A program made the translations under genes and the position numbers. DNA of 64,000 nucleotides from DATFVJ01 sp963851085. Lineage in GTDB: Bacteria; Actinomycetota; Actinomycetes; Streptosporangiales; Streptosporangiaceae. Numbering within the stretch: position 1 is the first letter of the stretch; each line of letters starts with the position of its first letter. The DNA lies in NCBI GenBank assembly GCA_963851085.1, contig CAWKNX010000023.1:490374-554373 (forward strand), given 5' to 3'. This document shows positions 44,556 through 52,699 of this stretch, in pieces. The notes below the pieces were generated by a model that was not told the DNA's origin, searched no databases, and saw only the letters and a list, made by a program, of their open reading frames with translations.

Positions 44556-45911
44556 GTGAGTACCCCGGTCCTCGCCGTCGTCGGGCGGCCCAACGTCGGC
44601 AAGTCGACGCTGGTCAACCGGATTCTCGGCAGCCGGCAGGCGGTGGTGGAGGACACCCCGGGTGTGACACGTGACCGGGTGGCCTACGACGCGAACTGGA
44701 GCGGGCGCTCCTTCACCATCGTGGATACGGGCGGCTGGGAGCCGTCGGCCACCGGCCTGGCCGCGCGGGTCGCGGCGCAGGCTCAGCTAGCTGCGGAAAC
44801 GGCGGACGCCGTGCTCTTCGTCGTGGACTCCACCGTCGGAGTCACCGATACCGACGCGGTCGTGGCGGGCGTGCTGCTCAAGTCGGGCAAACCGGTCGTG
44901 CTCGCCGCGAACAAGGTGGACGACACCAAGGCCGAGCCCGATGTGGCCGCGCTGTGGTCGCTCGGCCTCGGCGAGCCGATGCCGGTCAGCGCGCTGCACG
45001 GCCGGGGCAGTGGCGATCTTCTCGACGCGGTGCTCGGGGCGCTGCCGCAGACACCACCGGAGCCGTTCGGGATAACTGCCGGGCCGCGGCGCGTCGCGCT
45101 CGTCGGCCGGCCCAACGTGGGCAAGTCCAGCCTGCTGAACCGCCTGGCCGGGCAGGAGCGCTCGGTCGTGGACGACGTCGCGGGCACCACCCGCGACCCG
45201 GTGGACGAACTGGTCATGCTGGGCGGGACGCAGTGGCGGTTCGTCGACACGGCGGGGATACGCCGCCGGCTGCGGGAGAGCCAGGGCGCCGACTACTACG
45301 CGACGCTGCGCGCCGCCGCGGCGCTCGAACGGGCCGAGGTGGCCGTCGTGCTCGTGGACGCGAGTGAGCCGCTCACCGAGCAGGACCTGCGGATCGTGTC
45401 CATGGTGATCGACGCCGGGCGCGCGCTCGTCATCGCCTACAACAAGTGGGACCTGGTCGAGGATGAGCGCCGCCGCTACCTGGAGCGCGAGATCGACCGT
45501 CAGCTGCATACGGCGCGCTGGGCGCCGCGGGTGAACATATCGGCGGCCAGCGGCAGGCACACGGAGCGGCTGGTGCCCGCGCTCGATTCGGCGCTTGCGG
45601 GCTGGGAGACCCGGGTGCCGACCGGAAGGCTCAACGCCTGGCTGGCCGACCTCGTGGCAGCGAACCCGCCGCCCGCGCGCGGCGGCCGGGCGCCGAAGAT
45701 CCTGTTCGCCACCCAGGCAGGGGTGCGGCCGCCGCATTTCGTGCTTTTCACGACCGGCTTCCTCGAGGCCGGGTACCGCAGGTTCATCGAGCGGAAGCTC
45801 CGCGAGGAGTTCGGTTTCGTCGGCAGCCCCGTTCACGTGTCGATGCGGCTGCGCGAAAAGCGCCGTGAGCGCGCGACGCGCGCCGGCACCTCGTCTGCCA
45901 GGGATTCGTAA
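44556..45911 (+). CDS. der: GTPase Der (EngA)
   Basis: Tandem-GTPase needed for 50S ribosome assembly. Two G domains: VVGRPNVGKSTLVNRI, DTGGWE, NKVDD in the first; LVGRPNVGKSSLLNRL, DTAGIRRRL, YNKWDLVED in the second, followed by the KH-like domain (LFTTGFLEAGYRRFIERKLRE). GTG at 44556 gives 451 residues. Actinobacterial Der often has an acidic N-terminal extension; the GTG at 44477, overlapping cmk, reads SPEEAGPAEM and could be the true start if one base near 44550 is in error. Confidence 0.95.
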   Translation: MSTPVLAVVGRPNVGKSTLVNRILGSRQAVVEDTPGVTRDRVAYDANWSGRSFTIVDTGGWEPSATGLAARVAAQAQLAAETADAVLFVVDSTVGVTDTDAVVAGVLLKSGKPVVLAANKVDDTKAEPDVAALWSLGLGEPMPVSALHGRGSGDLLDAVLGALPQTPPEPFGITAGPRRVALVGRPNVGKSSLLNRLAGQERSVVDDVAGTTRDPVDELVMLGGTQWRFVDTAGIRRRLRESQGADYYATLRAAAALERAEVAVVLVDASEPLTEQDLRIVSMVIDAGRALVIAYNKWDLVEDERRRYLEREIDRQLHTARWAPRVNISAASGRHTERLVPALDSALAGWETRVPTGRLNAWLADLVAANPPPARGGRAPKILFATQAGVRPPHFVLFTTGFLEAGYRRFIERKLREEFGFVGSPVHVSMRLREKRRERATRAGTSSARDS

Positions 45912-45930
45912 GCGGCGCCCGCTGGTCCAA

Positions 45931-45982
45931 GATCCATGGCCCGTTAGGCGTGCTATATTGGCCGGCCAACGGGCCATGGATC
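45931..45982. terminator. Perfect 15-bp hairpin after der
   Basis: GATCCATGGCCCGTT (45931-45945) and AACGGGCCATGGATC (45968-45982) pair exactly around a 22-base loop, 20 bases after the der stop. Position and strength suit a terminator of the scpA-to-der block. No T-run follows. The loop size equals that of the hairpin at 37373-37426. Confidence 0.75.
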
Positions 45983-46020
45983 ATGATCCGGGCGACGGCT
46001 GCGGCCCGGGCAGCGCCGGG

Positions 46021-46080
46021 CTTCATGAGCGCGGTAACTTCTCGGCGGTATGTGCGGAAAAGTTACCGCGATCATGAAAG
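46021..46080. repeat. Palindromic repeat, copy 3
   Basis: Left arm CTTCATGAGCGCGGTAACTT (46021-46040) and right arm AAGTTACCGCGATCATGAAG (46060-46080) with one mismatch and one extra base; inner loop CTCGGCGGTATGTGCGG shares GGCGGTATGTGCGGAA with copy 2. The 40 bases upstream also match copy 2. Confidence 0.85.
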
Positions 46081-46193
46081 CCGCCGTAGGTCAAAGGCGA
46101 TGGTAGATACTGACCGCCGTGGGATGCCTCGCCCTGCGGGCCATCGATCAGGGATTCGGGCGCTGGGCCCGCCCCACGACCCAGCCATTTCAT

Positions 46194-46498
46194 GATCGTG
46201 GTGGGCCACCCCCGCATTGAGCGGCTACCCCAAGTTACGTCGGCGTGTCGGCTGCAAATGGCTGGTGACCTGCGAAGACTTCGCAGAATCGGCCGAAGGA
46301 CGTAGCCAGAAAGACCAGGGGCAGGGTCGATCGTGATAGCTCCTTGATCACCAGGGATCTTCTCCGGACGGCTCGTTCGCCGCTCCGGCCGAGGTCATGT
46401 AGCCAGAACATTGCCTTGCCTCGGACGACGTTTCGGCAGGTGATGGCACGGATTTGCATACCCAAGATCAAGTAACTTCGGGCTAACCCACCACGATC
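46194..46498. mobile_element. Possible 305-bp element bounded by inverted repeats
   Basis: GATCGTGGTGGG (46194-46205) and CCCACCACGATC (46487-46498) are exact inverted repeats of 12 bases; inside them a further AAGTTAC/GTAACTT pair is roughly aligned. The enclosed DNA is poorer in GC than its flanks. No target duplication is clear and no second copy is seen, so a mobile element is only a possibility. Confidence 0.35.
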
Positions 46499-46679
46499 GT
46501 GGCCGGTCTCAATACATGGACACCTTGTTCCATGTGCCGGTCGCTGCGGCAGTGGCTTGGCAGTGGTACATGGTCACAGTGCTGCCATTGGCCGACCAAC
46601 GGGGCCATCGATCAAGCTGGCCCACCGGGCACGAGCGGCGGACGGCAAGATCGATGGGCCATCGCGGGAGCGGTCCCGG

Positions 46680-46735
46680 CGACAACCGGGCAGCACGCGT
46701 AAATAGGCGACAACCGGGCAGCACGCGTAAATAGG
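46680..46735. repeat. 28-bp perfect tandem duplication
   Basis: CGACAACCGGGCAGCACGCG plus TAAATAGG is present twice, exactly, at 46680-46707 and 46708-46735, about 200 bases upstream of araB. Nothing else indicates a function. Confidence 0.9.
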
Positions 46736-46931
46736 CGTGCAGGACCGATGGTATGTGGCGCCAGCCGTGCTGCATGGCGCCTCGCCGTCCATGGATCAAG
46801 CTCGGCCCGCGTGGTGCGAGTGGCGCGACACCTCATGTGACGGCTCATGGGCCACGATCACGAAACGGTCGCCGTGTCCGCTTCTGTCCGGCCCGACGTG
46901 CGAAGCGGCGTCGGCTAATAGGATGTGGGCC

Positions 46932-48602
46932 GTGAGTGTTAGCGCTAACAACTCCGCGCGGTACGTGGTCGGCGTCGACTTCGGCACGCTGTCCGGCCGT
47001 GCCCTTGTGGTCCGGATCGGCGACGGGGCGGAGGTCGGCACGGCGGTGCACGGGTACCGGCACGGTGTGATCGACCGTGAGCTGCCGGCGACCGGCCAGC
47101 CGCTGCCGCCGGACTGGGCGCTGCAAGACCCCGAGGACTACCGCGAGGTTCTCCGGCGTGCGGTTCCCGAAGCGATCGCGCAGGCCGGGGTCGATCCTGG
47201 GCACGTCGTCGGCATCGGTGTCGACTTCACCGCCTGCACGGTGCTCGCCACGACCGCCGACGGCACCCCACTGTGTGAGACCGGCGGCCTGCGCGGCCGT
47301 CCGCATGCCTACCCGAAGCTGTGGAAGCACCATGCTGCCCAGCCGCAGGCGGACAGGATCACCGAGCTGGCCCATGCAAGGGGCGAGCCGTGGATCCCGC
47401 GTTACGGCGGCCGGATCTCGTCGGAGTGGCAGTTCGCGAAGGGCCTTCAGTTGCTTGAGGAGGATCCGGACGCCTACCAGCGCGCCGAGCGCTGGATCGA
47501 GGCCACCGACTGGATCACCTGGCAGCTGTGCGGCAGCGAGACCCGCAACGCCTGCACGGCCGGCTACAAGGGCATCTACCAGGACGGCCGCTACCCGTCG
47601 AAGGACTACCTGGCGGCACTCAACCCCGGCTTCGCTGGTTTCACCGCCAAGCTGGCGCACCCGATCCTGCCGCTCGGCAGCCGCGCCGGCGGGCTGACCC
47701 CGCTCGCCGCTTCGTGGACTGGCCTGCCCGAGGGCACGGCGGTGTGCGTCGGGAATGTGGACGCGCACGTCACCGCGCCCGCGGCGCAGGCGATCACGCC
47801 GGGCCAGATGCTGCTCGTCATGGGTACCTCGACCTGCCACGTGCTGAACTGTGAGACCCTCGCCGAGGTGCCGGGCATGTGCGGCGTGGTCGACGGCGGC
47901 ATCGTCGCCGGGCGCTGGGGCTACGAGGCGGGGCAGAGCGGCGTCGGGGACATCTTCGCGTGGTACGTCGAGCAGGGCGTGCCCGCGGAGTACACGGAGC
48001 GCGCAGCCGCGCGGGGCATCTCGGCGCACGAGCTGATGACCGAACTCGCCGCCGAGATCCCGCCGGGCGGCCACGGCCTGGTGGCGCTCGACTGGTGGAG
48101 TGGCAATCGCTCGGTTCTCGTGGACCACCATCTGTCCGGGATGATGGCCGGGCTGACGCTGGCCACCCGGCCACCCGAGATCTACCGCGCCCTGCTGGAG
48201 TCCACCGCCTTCGGCACCCGGACGATCGTCGACGCTTTCGACCGTTCCGGCGTTCCCGTCACCGAGCTGGTGATCGCCGGTGGCCTGCTCAAGAACGGCC
48301 TGCTCATGCAGCTGTACGCGGACATTACCGGCAGGCCGCTCAGCCTGATCGGCTCGGAGCAGGGGCCCGCGCTTGGTGCCGCGATCCATGCCGCTGTCGC
48401 GGCGGGCGCGTACCCGGACGTGCCCGCCGCCGCCGAGGTGATGGGCCGGATCGAGCGCAACGTCTACCGGCCCCATGGTGCTTCGTGGGCGTACGACGCC
48501 CTCTACGCCGAATACACGCTGCTGCACGACTACTTCGGCCGCGGCGAAAACGAGGTCATGCACCGCCTGCGCGACATCCGCGACCGTGCCCTGACGCGCT
48601 GA
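46932..48602 (+). CDS. araB: L-ribulokinase
   Basis: Phosphorylates L-ribulose in L-arabinose catabolism. GTG at 46932 gives 556 residues; the conserved N-terminus YVVGVDFGTLSGRALVV starts ten residues in (an in-frame ATG at 46923 is an alternative). FGGY-kinase features: phosphate-1 loop GVDFGTLSGR, GIGVDFTACTVL, the substrate segment YGGRISSEWQFAK, CTAGYKGIYQDG, GTSTCHVLN, ALDWWSGNRSVLVD and VIAGGLLKNGLLMQLYADI. Unbroken. The palindrome TGTTAGCGCTAACA overlaps codons 3-7, so a bound repressor would block the start region directly. Confidence 0.95.
   Translation: MSVSANNSARYVVGVDFGTLSGRALVVRIGDGAEVGTAVHGYRHGVIDRELPATGQPLPPDWALQDPEDYREVLRRAVPEAIAQAGVDPGHVVGIGVDFTACTVLATTADGTPLCETGGLRGRPHAYPKLWKHHAAQPQADRITELAHARGEPWIPRYGGRISSEWQFAKGLQLLEEDPDAYQRAERWIEATDWITWQLCGSETRNACTAGYKGIYQDGRYPSKDYLAALNPGFAGFTAKLAHPILPLGSRAGGLTPLAASWTGLPEGTAVCVGNVDAHVTAPAAQAITPGQMLLVMGTSTCHVLNCETLAEVPGMCGVVDGGIVAGRWGYEAGQSGVGDIFAWYVEQGVPAEYTERAAARGISAHELMTELAAEIPPGGHGLVALDWWSGNRSVLVDHHLSGMMAGLTLATRPPEIYRALLESTAFGTRTIVDAFDRSGVPVTELVIAGGLLKNGLLMQLYADITGRPLSLIGSEQGPALGAAIHAAVAAGAYPDVPAAAEVMGRIERNVYRPHGASWAYDALYAEYTLLHDYFGRGENEVMHRLRDIRDRALTR
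46937..46950. promoter_or_regulatory. Operator palindrome at the araB start
   Basis: TGTTAGCGCTAACA is a perfect 14-bp palindrome of the LacI-family type, with the central CG step. It begins five bases after the first base of the araB start codon. Two more copies flank the LacI-family gene and araD (51772-51785 and 51920-51933). Confidence 0.85.
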
Positions 48603-48921
48603 CCTTCCGGCCCGCTCACCTGCCCGCTCCGCCGCCGCCCTGCGCGGCGTTCCGGCGCCTGCCTGGCGATCGGTCGCGAGGCCTGACCATGCAAGGCCCG
48701 CCCACCCATAGGGGGCTGTTGCCCCACTGCCGATCTTGCCAGCTTGTCAAGGGCCCTGGCAGGGGTGAACGCGAATCTGTGGATGACCTGGGCGCCTGTG
48801 GGCAACTTTTGTGACCAACATGTGTGGCGGGCCCGCGGAGCGGGTTTTCTGCGCGCGTCGTGGGTATGGCTGGACGCGCCCCGTCCATTCGCCGCTCCAC
48901 CACGAAAGGGGTGGATGAGCA
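48603..48921. other. araB to esterase gap with dispersed repeat
   Basis: No gene. Contains the second copy of an 80-bp dispersed repeat at 48706-48785. The A+T-richer 48780-48830 may hold the promoter of the esterase. No TTAGCGCTAA palindrome is present here, so the esterase is probably not directly under the same operator unless by read-through from araB. Confidence 0.5.
48706..48785. repeat. 80-bp dispersed repeat, copy B
   Basis: Runs from CATAGGGGGCTGTTGCCCCAC through CCGATCTTGCCAGCTTGTCAA to CCTGGCAGGGGTGAACGC, parallel to 43580-43658 with about 15% differences and one or two single-base gaps. Confidence 0.8.
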
Positions 48922-50241
48922 ATGTCCCACCTGTACCGCCGCCTGAGCCGATTCCCGTCCGTCTGCGCAATGGGGGTGATTGGTTTAGCTGTGGCGTTTA
49001 TCGCCAGCGCCGTCAGCGGCGTCGGCCTCGCTACCGCGTCCGCGACCCAGCAGAGCCGGAGCCTGCACTGGGTTGCGAGCTGGGGAGCAAGCGCCGCACC
49101 GGCCACGCCCGCGGCACTCGCATCGCCGGGCGACCTGTCGGCCGCCGGCTTCAACAACCAGACCGTCCGCAACATCGTCTTCTCCAGTGCCGGGGGCAGT
49201 GCCGCCCGGGTGACCATCAGCAACAGCTTCGGCTCAGCCCCGCTGCGGGTCGGCCAGGTCGACCTGGCGGTGGCGGGGGCCGGTGCGGAACTGCGGCCCG
49301 GCACGACGCATGTGCTGACGTTCCATGGCAGGCGCGGTGTCACGATTGCGCCCGGCAGGCAGGCACGCAGCGATCCGGCCAGGATGGCGATCCCGCCGCT
49401 CTCGGATCTCGCCATCAGCATCTACCTGCCGAAAGCGACCGGACCGGCGACATATCACTCCGACGCGCAGCAGACCAACTACATCTCCACGGCGGGAAAC
49501 CACGCGGGCCAGCAAGATGGAAGCGCGTTCACGACGACCAGCTCGTCCTGGTACTTCGCCGACGCGCTTGACGTCGCGGCCCCGCACCGCGTACGGGGCA
49601 CCGTGGTGGCGTTCGGTGACTCCATCACCGATGGCTACCAGTCATCGCAGGACGCGAACGCGCGCTGGCCGAACGATCTCGCCCGGCGGCTTCTCGGCGG
49701 GCCTTCCGGCCATGCCCTCGGCGTGATCGACGAGGGGATCAGCGGGAACCGGGTGCTGCACAACTCGGCGTGCTTCGGCGTCAACGCACTGGCGAGGCTG
49801 AGCCGCGACGTGCTCAGCCAGGCCGGGGCGAGGGATGTCATTCTGCTCGAAGGCATCAACGACATCGGGTTCAGTAACACGCCGAATTCTGGCTGCACCT
49901 TCCCGGACACGGACGTGTCGGCGGCGCAAATCATCGCCGGCTACCGGCAGATAATCTCCCGGGTCCACGCGCGCGGGATGAAGATCTTCGGCGGCACGCT
50001 CACCCCGTTCAAAGGCTCCGGGTACTGGTCGGCCGCCGCGGAAGCCAAGCGCGACGCCGTCAACGAGTGGATCACGACCAGCCGGGCGTTCGACGGCGTC
50101 ATCGACTTCGCCGCGGCCGTCGCGAGCCCGTCCGATCCGCAGGTGATGAACCCCGCGTTCGACAGCGGCGATCATCTTCACCCCAACGATGCCGGCTACC
50201 AGGCGATGGCGAACGCGATCAAGCTCGCTTCGCTCAGGTAA
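48922..50241 (+). CDS. Secreted SGNH/GDSL hydrolase
   Basis: An exported ester hydrolase of 439 residues. The signal peptide covers about residues 1-43 (hydrophobic VIGLAVAFIASAVSGVGLA, cut near ATASA). A beta-rich N-terminal domain precedes the SGNH core: block I with the catalytic serine in VAFGDSITDGY, block II/III ISGNRVL, the GxND of block III in EGINDIGFS and block V with catalytic aspartate and histidine in DHLHPNDAGY. Such enzymes often deacetylate plant polysaccharides. Lying between araB and the arabinose repressor gene it may help release arabinose from esterified hemicellulose; that is inference. Unbroken. Confidence 0.88.
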   Translation: MSHLYRRLSRFPSVCAMGVIGLAVAFIASAVSGVGLATASATQQSRSLHWVASWGASAAPATPAALASPGDLSAAGFNNQTVRNIVFSSAGGSAARVTISNSFGSAPLRVGQVDLAVAGAGAELRPGTTHVLTFHGRRGVTIAPGRQARSDPARMAIPPLSDLAISIYLPKATGPATYHSDAQQTNYISTAGNHAGQQDGSAFTTTSSSWYFADALDVAAPHRVRGTVVAFGDSITDGYQSSQDANARWPNDLARRLLGGPSGHALGVIDEGISGNRVLHNSACFGVNALARLSRDVLSQAGARDVILLEGINDIGFSNTPNSGCTFPDTDVSAAQIIAGYRQIISRVHARGMKIFGGTLTPFKGSGYWSAAAEAKRDAVNEWITTSRAFDGVIDFAAAVASPSDPQVMNPAFDSGDHLHPNDAGYQAMANAIKLASLR

Positions 50242-50285
50242 GGGCGCTCTAGTGAGGGCGCTCAGGTAAGGGCGCACAGGTCCGC

Positions 50286-50318
50286 GCGGGCACGGGTCAG
50301 ACCGGCAGCCGTGCCCGC
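50286..50318. terminator. Hairpin after the esterase gene
   Basis: GCGGGCACGG (50286-50295) and CCGTGCCCGC (50309-50318) are exact complements around a 13-base loop, 45 bases after the esterase stop. Confidence 0.7.
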
Positions 50319-50648
50319 GGCCGCCCGGGCCGGTGGGCGTGCCAGTGAAATGGTGCGTGTCAGGGTGTGCAGCCGTCCGGGATAATTCTCGTGCTCAGCC
50401 GCGGACGGGCAGCCGCACGCGCATGTCGGTATCGCCTCTGTTCGCACGGGCGTAGCAGGGGATCGCCGTCAGGCTGGCTGTGGCGAGCGGCCCGCGCGTG
50501 TGCCCTGTGTCAACGGCCGGGCCGGTGCCGCCGGCCGATCCGGGGTGGCAGGGCCAGCCGCGTCGCGCCGACCTGGCAGGAGTCGACAGCGCGATGACGG
50601 TTTCGCCGCCGCCTACCGCTGCCGTGCGCGCTTACTGCCGCCGCGCGC
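50319..50648. other. Gap between convergent esterase and repressor genes
   Basis: About 330 bp with no credible gene. GCGCGCTTACTGC is repeated close to the repressor stop (near 50628 and 50643). Nothing else is recognised. Confidence 0.45.
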
Positions 50649-51731
50649 TTACTGCGGCGGCGGCGCGGTGCTGTGGCGGACGACCAGCTCGGTGTCGACG
50701 AGGATGTGTCCGGTGCCACCCGCGCCCGCTGCGATCTGCTCGATGAGCATGTGCAGGCTGCGCCTGCCGACCTCGTCGAAGTCCTGCCGAACCGTCGTGA
50801 GCGGTGGCGTGTAGAACGCCGCCTCCGGGATGTCGTCGAACCCGACGATGCTGACATCGGCAGGGACCTGGCGGTTGCGTTCGTTGAGTGCACGGAGCAG
50901 GCCGAGCGCCATCTGGTCATTGCCGGCGAAAACAGCGGTGACCTCAGGCATCCTGGCGAGAACCTGTCCCGCCTGGTAACCGGAACGCGCGCTCCAGTCA
51001 CCGTTCAGCAGCGGCGGCACCTCCGCGCCCGCCTGCTGCAGCGCGTCCTGCCAGCCGGCGATGCGGCCCTGCGCGTCGAGCCAGTCCTGGGGTCCCGCGA
51101 CGTGCCACACCGTCCGGTGGCCTGCCGCGAGCAGGTGCTGCGTGGCGATCCTGGCGCCCGCGACCTGGTCGACCCGCACCACCGCATCGTGGGCGTCCGG
51201 ATCACCCTCCACCGACACGATCGCGACGTCCTTGGGCAGATCGCGGAGCGCTTCCGCGGCGGAAGCCAGCGGCGCGATGACCACCAACCCGTCGACGGCC
51301 TGGCCGAGAAGCCGCGTGGTGGCCTCGCGCAGCGAGGTCCGGTCGAACGAGCGGACGCTGGCGACGGTGACGAAATAGCCCGCGTGCTTGGCCGCCTCCT
51401 CGATGCTGTACAGCGTCGACGCTGGGCCGAACAGCGTGCTGTTCATGCTGACCACGCCGAGGGTGCTCGATCGCCCGGTGGCAAGTGTCCGCGCGGCGGT
51501 GTTCGGCCGGTAGCCGAGTTCGTCGATGGCCGCGAGCACGCGCGCCCGGGTCCGCGGCCGGACATTGGGGTGTTCGGCGATCACCCGGGAAACAGTCTGA
51601 TGCGATACACCGGCGAGAGCGGCGACATCGCTCATCGACGGCGCACGGCCACCGGGCCCTGCCGCCCGGCCCTCCGGTTTGGCCGTCTGGCCCGCGGCTT
51701 TGGTCTTGGCACCACGCCGTGTGCTCGTCAA
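50649..51731 (-). CDS. LacI-family repressor of the arabinose genes
   Basis: 360 residues. The N-terminal 30 residues are basic and unstructured; then the helix-turn-helix MSDVAALAGVSHQTVSRVIA and hinge helix NVRPRTRARVLAAIDELGYR, and a periplasmic-binding-protein-like core (LGVVSMNSTLFGP, IVSVEGDPDAHDAV, VFAGNDQMALGLL, IVGFDDIPEAAFYTPPLT). The start is TTG at 51731. The palindrome at 51772-51785 lies 41 bases upstream, fitting autoregulation, and the same sequence controls araB and araD. Function as arabinose sensor is inferred from position. The gene is divergent from araD-araA. Unbroken. Confidence 0.88.
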   Translation of the reverse strand: MTSTRRGAKTKAAGQTAKPEGRAAGPGGRAPSMSDVAALAGVSHQTVSRVIAEHPNVRPRTRARVLAAIDELGYRPNTAARTLATGRSSTLGVVSMNSTLFGPASTLYSIEEAAKHAGYFVTVASVRSFDRTSLREATTRLLGQAVDGLVVIAPLASAAEALRDLPKDVAIVSVEGDPDAHDAVVRVDQVAGARIATQHLLAAGHRTVWHVAGPQDWLDAQGRIAGWQDALQQAGAEVPPLLNGDWSARSGYQAGQVLARMPEVTAVFAGNDQMALGLLRALNERNRQVPADVSIVGFDDIPEAAFYTPPLTTVRQDFDEVGRRSLHMLIEQIAAGAGGTGHILVDTELVVRHSTAPPPQ

Positions 51732-51771
51732 GGGGTATACAGCTCCCGCACGTCTCTTGACGCCTCGAGAA

Positions 51772-51785
51772 CGTTAGCGCTAACA
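51772..51785. promoter_or_regulatory. Operator palindrome upstream of the repressor gene
   Basis: CGTTAGCGCTAACA, 13 of 14 positions as in the araB operator, with a perfect 12-bp core GTTAGCGCTAAC. It lies 41 bases upstream of the repressor start and 120 upstream of the small ORF before araD, in the divergent promoter region. Confidence 0.85.
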
Positions 51786-51905
51786 ATAGCAACATCCGGA
51801 GCTTCCGGCGCACCTTGCTGGCGCCCGATCGCCCGGCCGCGCTGCATTTGCATGGAGACTAGACAGCGGCCATGCACACGCACCTCAGCCCGCACAGGAG
51901 CCGAG

Positions 51906-52001
51906 ATGAAGCAGCAGAATGTTAACGCTAACCAAATGTTGGCCGCGGTCAGGGGCGCTGCCAGCGACAACGGCGCCGCGCGGGGGATGATGGCCTCATG
52001 A
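51906..52001 (+). CDS. 31-codon upstream ORF overlapping araD
   Basis: ATG at 51906 with AGGAG eight bases upstream opens an ORF of 31 codons (MKQQNVNANQMLAAVRGAAS, then eleven more) whose TGA overlaps the araD start as ATGA. The peptide resembles nothing I know. It contains the third operator palindrome (51920-51933) within codons 5-10. It may serve to couple ribosomes into araD, or simply be a translated leader. The good ribosome site makes translation likely. Confidence 0.5.
   Translation: MKQQNVNANQMLAAVRGAASDNGAARGMMAS
51920..51933. promoter_or_regulatory. Operator palindrome upstream of araD
   Basis: TGTTAACGCTAACC, an imperfect form of the other two operators, 148 bases from that at 51772 (about 14 helical turns), a spacing that would permit looping by a tetrameric or paired repressor. 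It lies 65 bases before araD. Confidence 0.75.
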
Positions 52002-52699
52002 GCTTCCCACCGGCCGATGTGCTTGACCGCGTCCGCCAGACCGTCTGTGACCTGCACGCCGAACTGCCGCGCAACGGCTTGGTGGTCTGGACGAGCGGCA
52101 ACATTTCCGCCCGGGTGCCAGACTTCGACCTCATGGTGATCAAGCCGAGTGGCGTGTCGTACGACGACCTGACTCCCGAGTCGATGGTCGTCGCCCGCCT
52201 GGACGGCACCGCGGTGGACGGCCACTACGCGCCGTCCAGCGACACCGCGGCGCACGCCCACGTCTACCGTGCGATGCCACAAGTCGGCGGCGTCGTGCAC
52301 ACGCACAGCCCGTACGCGACCGCATGGGCGGCCCGGGGTGAGCCTATTCCCTGCGTCATCACCGCGATGGCCGACGAGTTCGGCGGCGAGATCCCGCTCG
52401 CACCGTTCGCCCGCATCGGCGGCGACGAGATCGGCAAGGCCATCGTCGAGACCCTGACCGGACACCGCTCGCCCGCGGTCCTGCTGCGCAGCCACGGGGT
52501 GTTCGCGATCGGGCCTGACCCGAGGTCCGCGGTGAAGGCCGCGGCGATGTGCGAGGACGCTGCCAGGACGGTGCATCTGGCACGCGCACTTGGCGACGTG
52601 CCGCGCCTGGGCCAGGCCGACATCGACGCGATGCACGAGCGATACCTGAACGTTTACGGCCAGCCGGGCCAGAAGGGACAGGCAGATGACCGAGCGTAA
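51998..52699 (+). CDS. araD: L-ribulose-5-phosphate 4-epimerase
   Basis: Class II aldolase-fold epimerase that makes D-xylulose 5-phosphate. 233 residues; SGNISAR and KPSGVSYDDLTPE bind phosphate, the zinc histidines are in VVHTHSPYATAWA and LRSHGVFAIG, and SSDTAAHAHVYR is typical of AraD/fuculose aldolases. The assignment as AraD over related aldolases rests on its neighbours araB and araA. ATG at 51998; it overlaps araA by 14 bases. Unbroken. Confidence 0.92.
   Translation: MSFPPADVLDRVRQTVCDLHAELPRNGLVVWTSGNISARVPDFDLMVIKPSGVSYDDLTPESMVVARLDGTAVDGHYAPSSDTAAHAHVYRAMPQVGGVVHTHSPYATAWAARGEPIPCVITAMADEFGGEIPLAPFARIGGDEIGKAIVETLTGHRSPAVLLRSHGVFAIGPDPRSAVKAAAMCEDAARTVHLARALGDVPRLGQADIDAMHERYLNVYGQPGQKGQADDRA

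Larger units (their letters stand above)
46081..46931. other. 850-bp gene-free region with stacked repeats
   Basis: No gene I can support between der and araB. The region is poorer in GC than average and holds: an inverted-repeat-bounded 305-bp segment (46194-46498), a 28-bp tandem repeat (46680-46735), and several GGGCCATCGATC / GATCGATGGGCC words that could pair (about 46600-46656). A 78-codon minus-strand ORF (46235-46471) lacks motifs and a ribosome site. Confidence 0.5.

Noticed and set aside
46235..46471. 78-codon minus-strand ORF between der and araB
   Set aside because: No ribosome site, no recognised motif, atypical composition; it lies inside a segment bounded by inverted repeats and is noted only as part of that.
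50673..52001. Long plus-strand ORF of 442 codons opposite the LacI-family gene
   Set aside because: It is the antisense shadow of the repressor gene; only its last 31 codons, beyond the repressor, have their own ribosome site and are reported separately.
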